Assembly: GCF_015831345.1 (NCBI RefSeq)
Contig: NZ_JADWYS010000001.1
Coordinates: 3,252,618 to 3,316,617, forward strand
Reading direction: 5' to 3'
Length of the DNA stretch: 64,000 bases
DNA from: Caenimonas aquaedulcis
Lineage (GTDB): Bacteria; Pseudomonadota; Gammaproteobacteria; Burkholderiales; Burkholderiaceae_C
Shown: one piece after another, positions 10,819-18,264 of the stretch
Position numbering within the stretch: position 1 is the first letter of the stretch
How the letters are laid out: the number at the start of each line of letters is the position of its first letter
Position numbers and translations under genes: made by a program
The notes under the pieces: generated by a model
What the model was told of the DNA's origin: nothing
The model's database searches: none
The model's input: the letters and a program-made list of their open reading frames with translations, nothing else

Positions 10819-11781
10819 ATGAAGTTCCGCGGTATCCGCTCCCTTGGCCTCGCCTTCGCCCTGGCACTTGCCGCGGCCGGCCCCGCGCTCGCGCAGCGGG
10901 TGATCCACATCATCGTGCCCTTCGGGCCGGGCGCGGTGCAGGACACCATCGCGCGCACCTTCAACAACGAGCTCGGCAAGGAGCTCAACGCGTCGGTGAT
11001 CGTCGAGAACCGCGCGGGGGCGGGCGGCACGATCGGCACGGCGATGGTCGCGAAGGCCGCGCCCGACGGCAACACGCTGGTGCTCGCCGCCGCGAGCCAC
11101 ACGCTGGCCGGCCACATGTATTCCAAGCTCGGCTACGACCCGATCAAGGATTTCGTCGGCGTGACCTACCTCGGCAACTCCGGATACGTCATCGCCACCG
11201 CGGGCAACGTGCCGGTCAGCAACCTCGCCGACTTCGTCAAGCTGGTGAAGTCCAAGCCGAACGAGCTCAATTACGCGTCCGCGGGCAACGGCAGTGCGAC
11301 GCACCTAGGCATGGCGTCCTTCCTCGCCAAGGCCGGCCTGCAGATGCAGCACATCCCGATGAAGTCCACCGGCGATGCGGTGAACGAGACGCTCGCGGGC
11401 CGCGTGCAGGGCGTGGTGCCCGCGGTCATCGGCGTCGTGCCGTTCAAGCAGGATGCGCGCATCAAGCTGCTGGCCTACACCGGCACCCAGCGCTCGCGCT
11501 TCCTGCCCGAGCTGCCCACGGTCGCGGAAGCCGGCGTGCCGGGCTACAAATTCGATTCGTGGATCGGCCTGCTCGCCCCCGCCGCGACGCCGAAGGCCGA
11601 AGTGGAGCGCATCAACGCCGCGATGGCGAAGGTGCTCGCCGACCCGGCGGTGAAGCAGCGTTTCGACAACCTCGGCGTCGAAATGGGCCCGATGAGCAGC
11701 GACGACTTCCAGAAGCTGCTGCGCGCCGACTGGGATGTGGCCGCGCAGATCGTGAAGGCCTCCGGCGCGAAAGTGGAGTAG
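10819..11781 (+). CDS. Bug/TctC-family periplasmic solute-binding protein (1)
   Basis: A 320-residue tripartite-tricarboxylate-type receptor. It has a signal peptide (LGLAFALALAAAGPALAQ, cleavage after about residue 26) and then the family start RVIHIIVPFGPGAVQD. Other family signatures are VENRAGAGGTIGT, AAPDGNTLVLA, LNYASAGNGSATHLGM and LPELPTVAEAGVPGYKFDSW. Bug proteins bind carboxylated or amidated small molecules. Most are orphan receptors far from any TctAB permease, and none is present here. It directly follows the M20 hydrolase, which suggests a ligand such as an N-acyl amino acid (inference). It is convergent with the glycosyltransferase gene, 9 bp away. Confidence 0.93.
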   Translation: MKFRGIRSLGLAFALALAAAGPALAQRVIHIIVPFGPGAVQDTIARTFNNELGKELNASVIVENRAGAGGTIGTAMVAKAAPDGNTLVLAAASHTLAGHMYSKLGYDPIKDFVGVTYLGNSGYVIATAGNVPVSNLADFVKLVKSKPNELNYASAGNGSATHLGMASFLAKAGLQMQHIPMKSTGDAVNETLAGRVQGVVPAVIGVVPFKQDARIKLLAYTGTQRSRFLPELPTVAEAGVPGYKFDSWIGLLAPAATPKAEVERINAAMAKVLADPAVKQRFDNLGVEMGPMSSDDFQKLLRADWDVAAQIVKASGAKVE

Positions 11782-11790
11782 CGGGCGGCT

Positions 11791-12582
11791 TCAGCGCTCC
11801 GCGGCGGGTGTTTCCCAGGAGTGCGCCCAGTAGCTCACCGTGAGCGATTTGGGAAAGAAGGAGAGCACGGACTTCCGGTCGAGCACCCGCTGGTCCCGCA
11901 GCAGGGGCTTGCGAAAGAACTGCTGGTGGATCCGGTCGTTCCAGTCGAGGGGGAAGAAGACATTGCCCGGCACCGTCACGACCCGGCCCGGGCCCGTGTC
12001 GGCTTGCTGGTGGGCGGGAAGGCGGGCCTGCACGGCCGCGATGCGCGCCGCGACGGAAGGGTCCGCCCCGCGCACTTCCCACAGCTGGTGCGCCTGGCGC
12101 AAAAGCGCTGGGCCGGTGGCGAATTCGGGGCGCCTGCGCGCGAGGGTCGCCGGGTCTTGCAGCAGCGACATCACCAGCAACCAGAAGGGCTGCCGCGGCC
12201 GGGAGAGCATCACGGCGTTGGGGAGGGATTGCGCGAAGTCGGGGTTGGCCCCCATGCGTCCCAGCACGACATCGCCGTGGCCCAGCACGCCGTCGAGCGG
12301 ACGCAGGCATTCGGTGTCCATGTCCGCGTAGATCCCCCCGAAGTGGTAGAGGAAGAAGTAGCGCACGGCGTCGGCGCGGTAGATCTCCGCGGGATACGCG
12401 TCGTAGGTGGGCAGGAACCAGGCGTAGTGGTCCGCGATGAACCGCCGGTTGTCCGCGTCGTCCCAGAGCCGGTGCTCGTAGCCCGGGTTCTGTTCGCGGA
12501 ACGTGCGCGACCAGTAGGCGAAGTTCGCCGGGATGTCGGTGGTCGACTTCCAGGTCTGGAAGATGAGTGGGGGGATGCTCAT
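11791..12582 (-). CDS. GT32-like sugar transferase with DXD motif
   Basis: A 263-residue member of the Gly_transf_sug/OCH1-like group. The N-terminus reads IPPLIFQTWKSTTDIP, as in mannosyl- and galactosyltransferases of this fold. It is followed by LWDDADNRRF and the nucleotide-sugar/metal DXD motif in FGGIYADMDTECLRPLD. No signal peptide or membrane helix is seen, so it probably acts in the cytoplasm on a lipid-linked or surface glycan precursor. The ATG at 12582 (MSIPPLIF) was chosen because the longer frame to 12675 adds an unconserved tail over the divergent promoter. No other polysaccharide genes are adjacent. Donor and acceptor are unknown. Confidence 0.85.
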   Translation of the reverse strand: MSIPPLIFQTWKSTTDIPANFAYWSRTFREQNPGYEHRLWDDADNRRFIADHYAWFLPTYDAYPAEIYRADAVRYFFLYHFGGIYADMDTECLRPLDGVLGHGDVVLGRMGANPDFAQSLPNAVMLSRPRQPFWLLVMSLLQDPATLARRRPEFATGPALLRQAHQLWEVRGADPSVAARIAAVQARLPAHQQADTGPGRVVTVPGNVFFPLDWNDRIHQQFFRKPLLRDQRVLDRKSVLSFFPKSLTVSYWAHSWETPAAER

Positions 12583-12673
12583 CCGTGCATCTTGCGGCAA
12601 GACTTCGTCTGGATCGCGGATACCATGGGATCGATTTTCCAATACCGATGGCGTCGCCACACCAGGAATGAAC

Positions 12674-14647
12674 ATGTCGGCAGGCCACGCGCACCACGAT
12701 CACGATCACGGCCATGATCATGATCATGATCATGGGCACGACCACGGCGTCGCGGAAAGCCCGTGGCGCCTGGCCCTCGCGCTGGCCCTGGCGATTGCCG
12801 CCGAGGCGGTGGAGTTCGCCGGGCTGGAAGGCCCGCCCTGGAAATCCGCGACCTTCGGCCTGGCGGTCGTCGCGATCTACCTGTCGGGGGTCGATGTCTA
12901 CAGGTTGGGCATCCGGGCCCTGCTGCACTTCAAGCTCAACATCAATGCGCTGATGTCCGTGGCGGTGACGGGCGCACTGGCGATCGGCCAGTGGCCGGAG
13001 GCCGCGATGGTGATGGCGCTGTATTCCATTGCCGAGCTCATCGAAGCGAAGGCGGCGGACCGCGCGCGCAACGCCATCCAGGGCCTGCTCGCGCTGTCGC
13101 CGGCGGAGGCCGACGCGTTGCAGGCCGACGGGACGTGGAAGGCGGTGCCGGCTGCCGACGTCTCCAAGGGCGCCGTGCTGCGCATCCGGCCGGGCGAGCG
13201 CGTGCCGCTCGACGGCGTGGTCACCAGGGGGAACAGTGCCATCAACCAGGCGCCCGTCACCGGCGAGAGCATCCCGGTGGACAAGGCCCCCGGGGATCCG
13301 GTCTTCGCAGGCACGATCAACGAAACGGCCGAGCTGGAATTGCGGGTGACGGCGGTCTCGGCCGACACCACGCTCGCGCGGATCATCCACGCCGTCGAAG
13401 CGGCGCAGGCCACGCGCGCGCCGACACAGCGCTTCGTCGACCGGTTCGCTTCCTTCTACACGCCGGCCGTGTTCCTCTTCGCCGTGGCGGTCGCGCTGCT
13501 GACGCCGTTCCTCATGCAGCTCACCTGGCTGGAAGCGTTGTACAAGGCGCTCGTGCTGCTGGTGGTCGCCTGTCCGTGTGCGCTCGTGATCTCCACGCCG
13601 GTGACGGTGGTCAGCGGTCTCGCCGCTGCCGCGCGCCGCGGCATCCTGATCAAGGGGGGCACCTACCTGGAAGAAGCGCGCACCCTCAAGGCGGTGGCGC
13701 TGGACAAGACCGGCACGGTGACGCAAGGCAAGCCGGAACTCGTCGAATGGCGGACCTGGGGCGGCGCGGATGAAGCATCCGTCAGGCAGATGGCCGCGAG
13801 CCTCGCGTCGCGTTCGGACCACCCCGTCTCCCAGGCGATCTCCGCGGGGCTGAAGACCGGCGCGCGCGAGGTGACGTCGTTCCAGGCCATCCCAGGCAAG
13901 GGCGTGAGCGGCACCGTCGATGGCCGGGCGCTCACGCTGGCCAACCACGGCCTCATCCACGAGCGCGGCCAATGCACCGCCGAGCTGGAGGCGGTGCTGG
14001 GCCGGCACGAGCTGCAGGGCCGCACCGTGACCTTGCTGGCCGGCGAGTCCGGCGTGCTGGCGATCTTCGCCGTCGCGGACACGATCCGCGAGTCCTCGCG
14101 CCAGGCCGTCGCCGACCTGAAATCACTGGGCGTGACGCCGGTGATGCTCACCGGCGACAACCTTGCCACCGCGCAGTCGATCGCCCGCGCGGCGGGCATC
14201 GAGGACGCCCGGGGCGAGCTGCTGCCCGAGGCCAAGCTGCAGGCGATCGAGGAAATGCAGCGACGCTACGGCCCGACCGGCATGGCGGGCGACGGCATCA
14301 ACGACGCTCCGGCGCTGGCGCAGGCCGACATCGGCTTCGCGATGGGCGGCGCCGGCACCGACATCGCGATGGAGACCGCCGACGTCGTGATCATGAACGA
14401 CAACCTCCAGCGCGTGGCCGAAACCATCCGCCTGTCGCGCCGCACGCATGCCGTGCTGTGGCAGAACATCACGCTGGCGCTGGGCATCAAGGCCGTGTTC
14501 TTCGTCATGGCGGTGTTCGGCAGCGCGACCATGTGGATGGCCGTGTTCGCGGACATGGGTGCGACGCTGCTGGTGGTGGGAAACGGGCTGCGGCTGATGC
14601 GCGGGGTCCCGGAAAAAGTCGAAACCCCTGCTGAGTCAATGACTTAG
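12674..14647 (+). CDS. Zn/Cd/Pb-type P1B ATPase with His-rich N-terminus
   Basis: Inner-membrane heavy-metal efflux ATPase of 657 residues. The N-terminus has 11 His within residues 5-24, alternating with Asp, in place of the usual CxxC metal-binding domain. The metal-site CPC motif is at residues 300-302. The phosphorylation motif DKTGT has Asp344, followed by the HP motif (SDHPVSQAI), TGDN and GDGINDAPAL. The final helix pair contains FADMGATLLVVGNGLRL, whose Asp-Met-Gly is the mark of the Zn/Cd/Pb (ZntA/CadA) subgroup. ATG 12674 is preferred over 12668, because AGGA abuts the latter. The last codons lie in an inverted repeat serving the opposing tRNA gene. Confidence 0.95.
   Translation: MSAGHAHHDHDHGHDHDHDHGHDHGVAESPWRLALALALAIAAEAVEFAGLEGPPWKSATFGLAVVAIYLSGVDVYRLGIRALLHFKLNINALMSVAVTGALAIGQWPEAAMVMALYSIAELIEAKAADRARNAIQGLLALSPAEADALQADGTWKAVPAADVSKGAVLRIRPGERVPLDGVVTRGNSAINQAPVTGESIPVDKAPGDPVFAGTINETAELELRVTAVSADTTLARIIHAVEAAQATRAPTQRFVDRFASFYTPAVFLFAVAVALLTPFLMQLTWLEALYKALVLLVVACPCALVISTPVTVVSGLAAAARRGILIKGGTYLEEARTLKAVALDKTGTVTQGKPELVEWRTWGGADEASVRQMAASLASRSDHPVSQAISAGLKTGAREVTSFQAIPGKGVSGTVDGRALTLANHGLIHERGQCTAELEAVLGRHELQGRTVTLLAGESGVLAIFAVADTIRESSRQAVADLKSLGVTPVMLTGDNLATAQSIARAAGIEDARGELLPEAKLQAIEEMQRRYGPTGMAGDGINDAPALAQADIGFAMGGAGTDIAMETADVVIMNDNLQRVAETIRLSRRTHAVLWQNITLALGIKAVFFVMAVFGSATMWMAVFADMGATLLVVGNGLRLMRGVPEKVETPAESMT
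12689..12748 (+). repeat. His-Asp coding micro-repeats in the metal ATPase 5' end
   Basis: The stretch is built from CAC/CAT-GAC/GAT units, including four tandem GATCAT-type hexamers around 12715-12732. It encodes the alternating His-Asp tail. Such hexamer repeats can change length by slippage in steps of two residues without breaking the frame. Confidence 0.6.
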
Positions 14648-14655
14648 CAGGGGTT
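14623..14655 (-). terminator. Terminator of tRNA-Met, embedded in the ATPase gene end
   Basis: An inverted repeat with 16-base arms (one G-T mismatch; 14623-14638 and 14640-14655) folds into a long stem including AACCCCTGCT/AGCAGGGGTT. Read on the reverse strand it is followed by TCGACTTTTTCC. That fits a Rho-independent terminator for the tRNA-Met transcript, which ends only 8 bases before the repeat. On the forward strand no T-tract follows. The repeat covers the last eight codons and the stop of the ATPase. Confidence 0.65.
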
Positions 14656-14662
14656 CAGGTGT

Positions 14663-14739
14663 TGGTGGCGCTTCACGGATTCGAACCGCGGACCTGTGGA
14701 TTATGATTCCATCGCTCTAACCGACTGAGCTAAAGCGCC
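14663..14739 (-). tRNA. tRNA-Met (CAT), elongator type
   Basis: The reverse strand folds as a 77-nt cloverleaf. The acceptor GGCGCTT pairs with AAGCGCC, the D-arm is GCTC/GAGC, the anticodon loop ATCATAA carries CAT, and the T-arm contains GGTTCGAATCC. The CCA end is encoded. A paired acceptor first base (G1-C72) supports an elongator, not an initiator, but a CAT anticodon could in principle be tRNA-Ile with lysidine. It lies 27 bp after the crotonase stop on the same strand. Confidence 0.93.
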
Positions 14740-14766
14740 GAGCCCACGATTATAGCCAAACGGCCG

Positions 14767-15546
14767 TTATTGGTGCTTGAACTGGGCCTTGCGCTTGTTC
14801 ACGAACGCATCCATGCCTTCCTTCTGGTCCGTGGTGGCGAACAGGGCGTGGAACATCCTGCGCTCGAACATCACGCCGTCGGCCAGGCCGGTCTCGAAGG
14901 AGCGGTTCACCGACTCCTTGGCAGCCATCACCGCGATCTGCGAATAGTCGCAGATCATCAGGGCGGCGCCGAGCGTTTCCTCCATCAATTTGTCCAGCGG
15001 CACGACGCGGCTCGCGAGGCCGCAGCTCTCGGCCTCGGTCGCATCGATCATGCGGCCGGTGAGCGCCATGTCCATCGCCTTGGACTTGCCGACGGAGCGC
15101 GGCAGGCGCTGCGTGCCGCCCGCGCCGGGGATGATGCCCAGCTTGATTTCCGGCTGGCCGAACTTCGCGTTGTCCGCGGCGATGATGAAGTCGCACATCA
15201 TCGCGAGTTCGCAGCCGCCGCCCAGGCAAAAGCCGCTGACCGCCGCGATCACGGGCTTGCGCACCGAGCGGATCGTCTCCCAGTTGCGCGTGATGTAGTC
15301 GCCCTTGTAGACGTCGGCGAAGGTGTAGGTCGCCATCGCGCCGATGTCCGCGCCGGCCGCGAAGGCCTTCTCGCTGCCGGTGACGATCATGCAGCCGATG
15401 GCCTCGTCGGCATCGAACGCCCTGAGCGCGGCGCCGAGTTCATCCATCAGCTGGTTGTTGAGCGCGTTGAGTTGCTTGGGCCGGTTCAGCGTGACGATGC
15501 CGACCTTGCCGCCTTCGGTGCGAACTTCGACCAGTTCGTAGGCCAT
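14767..15546 (-). CDS. Enoyl-CoA hydratase (crotonase family)
   Basis: A 259-residue cytoplasmic crotonase that hydrates trans-2-enoyl-CoA thioesters. The oxyanion-hole segments are AFAAGADIGAM and GFCLGGGCELAMMCD. The two catalytic Glu positions are present, in GGCELAM and in GQPEIKLGIIPGAGGTQRLPR, as in true hydratases. The ATG at 15546 starts MAYELVEV. The gene is divergent from paaG and shares a control region holding a TetR-type palindrome, so it may be the PaaF-like hydratase of phenylacetate degradation. General fatty-acid roles cannot be excluded, so I leave the symbol blank. Confidence 0.92.
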   Translation of the reverse strand: MAYELVEVRTEGGKVGIVTLNRPKQLNALNNQLMDELGAALRAFDADEAIGCMIVTGSEKAFAAGADIGAMATYTFADVYKGDYITRNWETIRSVRKPVIAAVSGFCLGGGCELAMMCDFIIAADNAKFGQPEIKLGIIPGAGGTQRLPRSVGKSKAMDMALTGRMIDATEAESCGLASRVVPLDKLMEETLGAALMICDYSQIAVMAAKESVNRSFETGLADGVMFERRMFHALFATTDQKEGMDAFVNKRKAQFKHQ

Positions 15547-15596
15547 GATTGAATCTCCTGAGTGGACCGCGCCACTATACCCAAGGAAAACGTTAC

Positions 15597-15612
15597 CCGA
15601 CCGCTCGGTCGG
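15597..15612. promoter_or_regulatory. TetR-type palindromic operator
   Basis: CCGACCG-CT-CGGTCGG is a perfect 7+7 bp palindrome with a 2-bp centre, between the divergent crotonase and paaG genes. Its edge coincides with the likely -35 position of the reverse promoter, whose -10 TATAGT is at 15579-15574. The shape is typical of TetR-family sites, and PaaR repressors of phenylacetate genes belong to that family. No TetR gene is in the window. Confidence 0.6.
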
Positions 15613-15644
15613 TCAATGATAGAGTGCCCTTCCAGGAGACCGAC

Positions 15645-16457
15645 ATGACCGAAGAGACTGCCAAAACCGTCCTTTACGAGAAGCGCGGCGCCGTCGCGCT
15701 CGTCACCCTCAACCGCCCCCAGGCGCTCAACAGTTTCACACGGCAGATGCACCGCGAACTGTGGTCCGCGCTCGATGCCGCCGAGGCGGATGCGTCGATC
15801 CGCGCGATGGTGATCACGGGCGCGGGCCGCGGATTCTGCGCGGGCGCCGATCTTTCGGAGTTCGATTTCGCGCCGGGACCGGATCTCGTGAAGCGCGCCG
15901 ACCCGGGCCCGGTGATCGAGCAGGCCTTCAACCCCACGGTGCGCAAGTTGCAGGCGCTGCGCATGCCCACGATCGCCGCCGTCAACGGCGTCGCGGCCGG
16001 GGCGGGGGCATCGCTCGCGATGACCTGCGACCTCGCCGTCGCGGCGTCCAGCGCATCCTTCGTGCAGGCCTTCAGCAGAATCGGCCTCGTGCCCGACGCG
16101 GGCGGCACCTGGTTCCTCATCAAGAAGCTGGGCCTCGCACGCGCGATGGGCGCGGCGATGCTCGGCGACAAGCTGGCCGCGAAGGACGCCAAGGAGTGGG
16201 GAATGATCTGGGACGTCGCGCCCGAGGGCGAGGACTGCGTCGAGGCGGCGATGAAGCTCGCGCAGCGGCTGGCGGCGATGCCGACGAAGGCGCTCGTCGC
16301 GACGCGCCACCTGTTGCGCGCCGCTGCCTCCAACGACCTGGACAAGCAGCTCGATGCAGAACGGGACATGCAGTCGGCGCTCGGCAGGACCCACGATTAC
16401 ATCGAGGGCGTCTCCGCGTTCCTCGCGAAGCGTCCCGCGGTCTTCAAGGGCGAATGA
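15645..16457 (+). CDS. paaG: PaaG-like enoyl-CoA isomerase/hydratase
   Basis: A 270-residue crotonase. In phenylacetate catabolism PaaG converts ring-1,2-epoxyphenylacetyl-CoA to the oxepin form. Oxyanion segments are GFCAGADLSEFDF and GVAAGAGASLAMTCDL, followed by FSRIGLVPDAGGTWFL. The hydratase Glu residues are replaced (AGASLAM instead of GGCELAM), and an Asp follows in LVPDAGGT, which is the PaaG pattern. The ATG at 15645 follows AGGAGA. The stop overlaps the next gene (ATGATGA) and paaI-paaK follow, supporting the assignment. It is the first gene of the paaG-paaI-paaK operon. Confidence 0.88.
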   Translation: MTEETAKTVLYEKRGAVALVTLNRPQALNSFTRQMHRELWSALDAAEADASIRAMVITGAGRGFCAGADLSEFDFAPGPDLVKRADPGPVIEQAFNPTVRKLQALRMPTIAAVNGVAAGAGASLAMTCDLAVAASSASFVQAFSRIGLVPDAGGTWFLIKKLGLARAMGAAMLGDKLAAKDAKEWGMIWDVAPEGEDCVEAAMKLAQRLAAMPTKALVATRHLLRAAASNDLDKQLDAERDMQSALGRTHDYIEGVSAFLAKRPAVFKGE

Positions 16458-16891
16458 TGGCGGCGCAGGATCTTGCCTCGCGCGTGGGCGATGCGATGTT
16501 CGCGGCGGACCGCGCGAGCCGCGAGTTCATGGGCATGGAGCTCGTCGCCTGCGAAGCCGGACGCGCGGTGATGCGCATGACCGTGCGCGAGCCGATGCTC
16601 AATGGGCATCTCATCTGCCACGGCGGGTTGATCTTCACGCTGGCCGATTCGACTTTCGCGTTCGCGTGCAACAGCCGCAACCAGGTGACGGTGGCGGCGG
16701 GATGCAGCATCGAGTTCCTCAAGCCCGGGCAGCTCGGCGACGTGCTGACCTGCGAAGGCGTGGAGCGCGTGCTGCAGGGCCGCCATGGCATCTACGACAT
16801 GACGGTCACGAACCAGGCCGGCGAGGTGGTCGCGGTGTTTCGGGGCAAGAGCACCCAGATCAAGGGACAAGTGATTCCGGAGGGAGCATGA
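16454..16891 (+). CDS. paaI: Hydroxyphenylacetyl-CoA thioesterase PaaI
   Basis: A 145-residue hotdog-fold thioesterase that salvages CoA from stalled ring-hydroxylated phenylacetyl-CoA intermediates. The signature is NGHLICHGGLIFTLADSTFAFACNS, with the PaaI-type Asn, His-Gly-Gly and Asp positions; the segment CSIEFLKPGQLGDVL follows. Two adjacent in-frame ATGs (16454 and 16457) are possible starts. The first overlaps the paaG stop by four bases. The 3' end overlaps paaK by four bases (ATGA). The three genes are therefore tightly coupled. Confidence 0.92.
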   Translation: MMAAQDLASRVGDAMFAADRASREFMGMELVACEAGRAVMRMTVREPMLNGHLICHGGLIFTLADSTFAFACNSRNQVTVAAGCSIEFLKPGQLGDVLTCEGVERVLQGRHGIYDMTVTNQAGEVVAVFRGKSTQIKGQVIPEGA

Positions 16892-18186
16892 AGTCATTTC
16901 CGCTCGAGCCGATCGAGAAGGCGGGTGTGGACGAGCTGCGCGCGCTGCAGCTCAAGCGATTGAAGTCGACCTTGCGCCATGCGTACCGCAACTCTCCCGC
17001 GTACCGCAGGAAGTTCGATGCGGCGGGCGTGCATCCGGACGACTGCCGCTCGCTCGGCGACCTCGCCAAGTTTCCCTTCACCACCAAGCACGACCTGCGC
17101 GAGCACTACCCCTTCGGCATGTTCGCGGTGCCGCGCGAGCAGTGCGTGCGCATCCATGCGTCGAGCGGCACGACAGGCAAACCGACGGTGGTCGGCTACA
17201 CGAGGAACGACATCGACACCTGGTCGCACGTGATGGCGCGCAGCCTGCGCGCGAGCGGCGCGCGGCCCGGCGAGCTCGTGCACGTGAGCTACGGCTACGG
17301 CCTGTTCACCGGCGGGCTGGGCGCGCATTACGGCGCGGAGAAGCTGGGCCTGACCGTCGTGCCTTTCGGCGGCGGGCAGACGGAGCGGCAGGTGCAACTC
17401 ATCGCCGATTTCAAGCCGGACATCATCATGGTGACGCCCAGCTACATGCTGGCGATCGCGGACGAATTCGAGCGGCAGGGCCTGGACCCCGCGAAGAGCA
17501 GCCTGCGCCTGGGCATCTTCGGCGCGGAGCCCTGGACCAACGACATGCGCACGGCCATCGAGCAGCGCATGGGGATCGAGGCGGTGGACATCTACGGCCT
17601 GTCGGAAGTGATGGGTCCCGGCGTGGCCAACGAATGCGTGGAAACGAAGGACGGCCCGACGATCTGGGAGGACCATTTCTATCCCGAGATCGTCGATCCC
17701 GACACCGGGGAGCCGGTGGCCGACGGCGAGCTGGGCGAGCTGGTCTTCACCAGCCTCACCAAGGAAGCGCTGCCCATCATCCGCTACCGCACGCGCGACC
17801 TCACGCGCCTGCTGCCCGGCACCGCGCGCACCATGCGCCGCATGGAGAAGATCACCGGCCGCAGCGACGACATGATGATCGTGCGCGGCGTGAACGTGTT
17901 CCCCTCGCAGATCGAGGAATTGATCCTCAAGCGCATGGAGTTGGCGCCGCACTACCTGTGCATCCTCACGCGCGACGGTCCGATGGACGCACTGACGGTG
18001 GCTGTCGAAGTGCGGCACGACGTGGCGCACGAATCCCACGCCGCGCGCGAGGCGGCGCGCCTGCTCGCGCACGAAATCAAGACCTACATCGGGACCACGG
18101 CGCAGGTAGAACTGCGCGCCGCGGGCGGCATCGAGCGCAGCCTGGGCAAGGCCAAGCGGGTGTTGGACCAGCGGCCGCGTACCTGA
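16888..18186 (+). CDS. paaK: Phenylacetate-CoA ligase PaaK
   Basis: A 432-residue cytoplasmic adenylate-forming ligase that activates phenylacetate to phenylacetyl-CoA, the first step of the pathway. The ATP-binding loop is IHASSGTTGKPTVVGYT. Other family motifs are VSYGYGLFTGGLGAHYG, YGLSEVMGPGVANEC, and the hinge/C-terminal segment RTRDLTRLLPG with ITGRSDDMMIVRGVNVFPSQIE. The start overlaps paaI by four bases and has GGGAG nearby. The ring-epoxidation genes paaABCDE and the ring-cleavage gene paaZ are not in this window. Confidence 0.96.
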   Translation: MKSFPLEPIEKAGVDELRALQLKRLKSTLRHAYRNSPAYRRKFDAAGVHPDDCRSLGDLAKFPFTTKHDLREHYPFGMFAVPREQCVRIHASSGTTGKPTVVGYTRNDIDTWSHVMARSLRASGARPGELVHVSYGYGLFTGGLGAHYGAEKLGLTVVPFGGGQTERQVQLIADFKPDIIMVTPSYMLAIADEFERQGLDPAKSSLRLGIFGAEPWTNDMRTAIEQRMGIEAVDIYGLSEVMGPGVANECVETKDGPTIWEDHFYPEIVDPDTGEPVADGELGELVFTSLTKEALPIIRYRTRDLTRLLPGTARTMRRMEKITGRSDDMMIVRGVNVFPSQIEELILKRMELAPHYLCILTRDGPMDALTVAVEVRHDVAHESHAAREAARLLAHEIKTYIGTTAQVELRAAGGIERSLGKAKRVLDQRPRT

Positions 18187-18264
18187 CCGCGGCGGTCAGC
18201 AGATTCACAGCGGATTGACAGATCGAAGGCGTACGCTCCGGTGGCACCACCACCTGGAGACACC

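Noticed and set aside
12695..12735. Short tandem repeats resembling a CRISPR or satellite element
   Set aside because: The units are codons of a His-Asp tail in frame with the ATPase; no spacers or cas genes.
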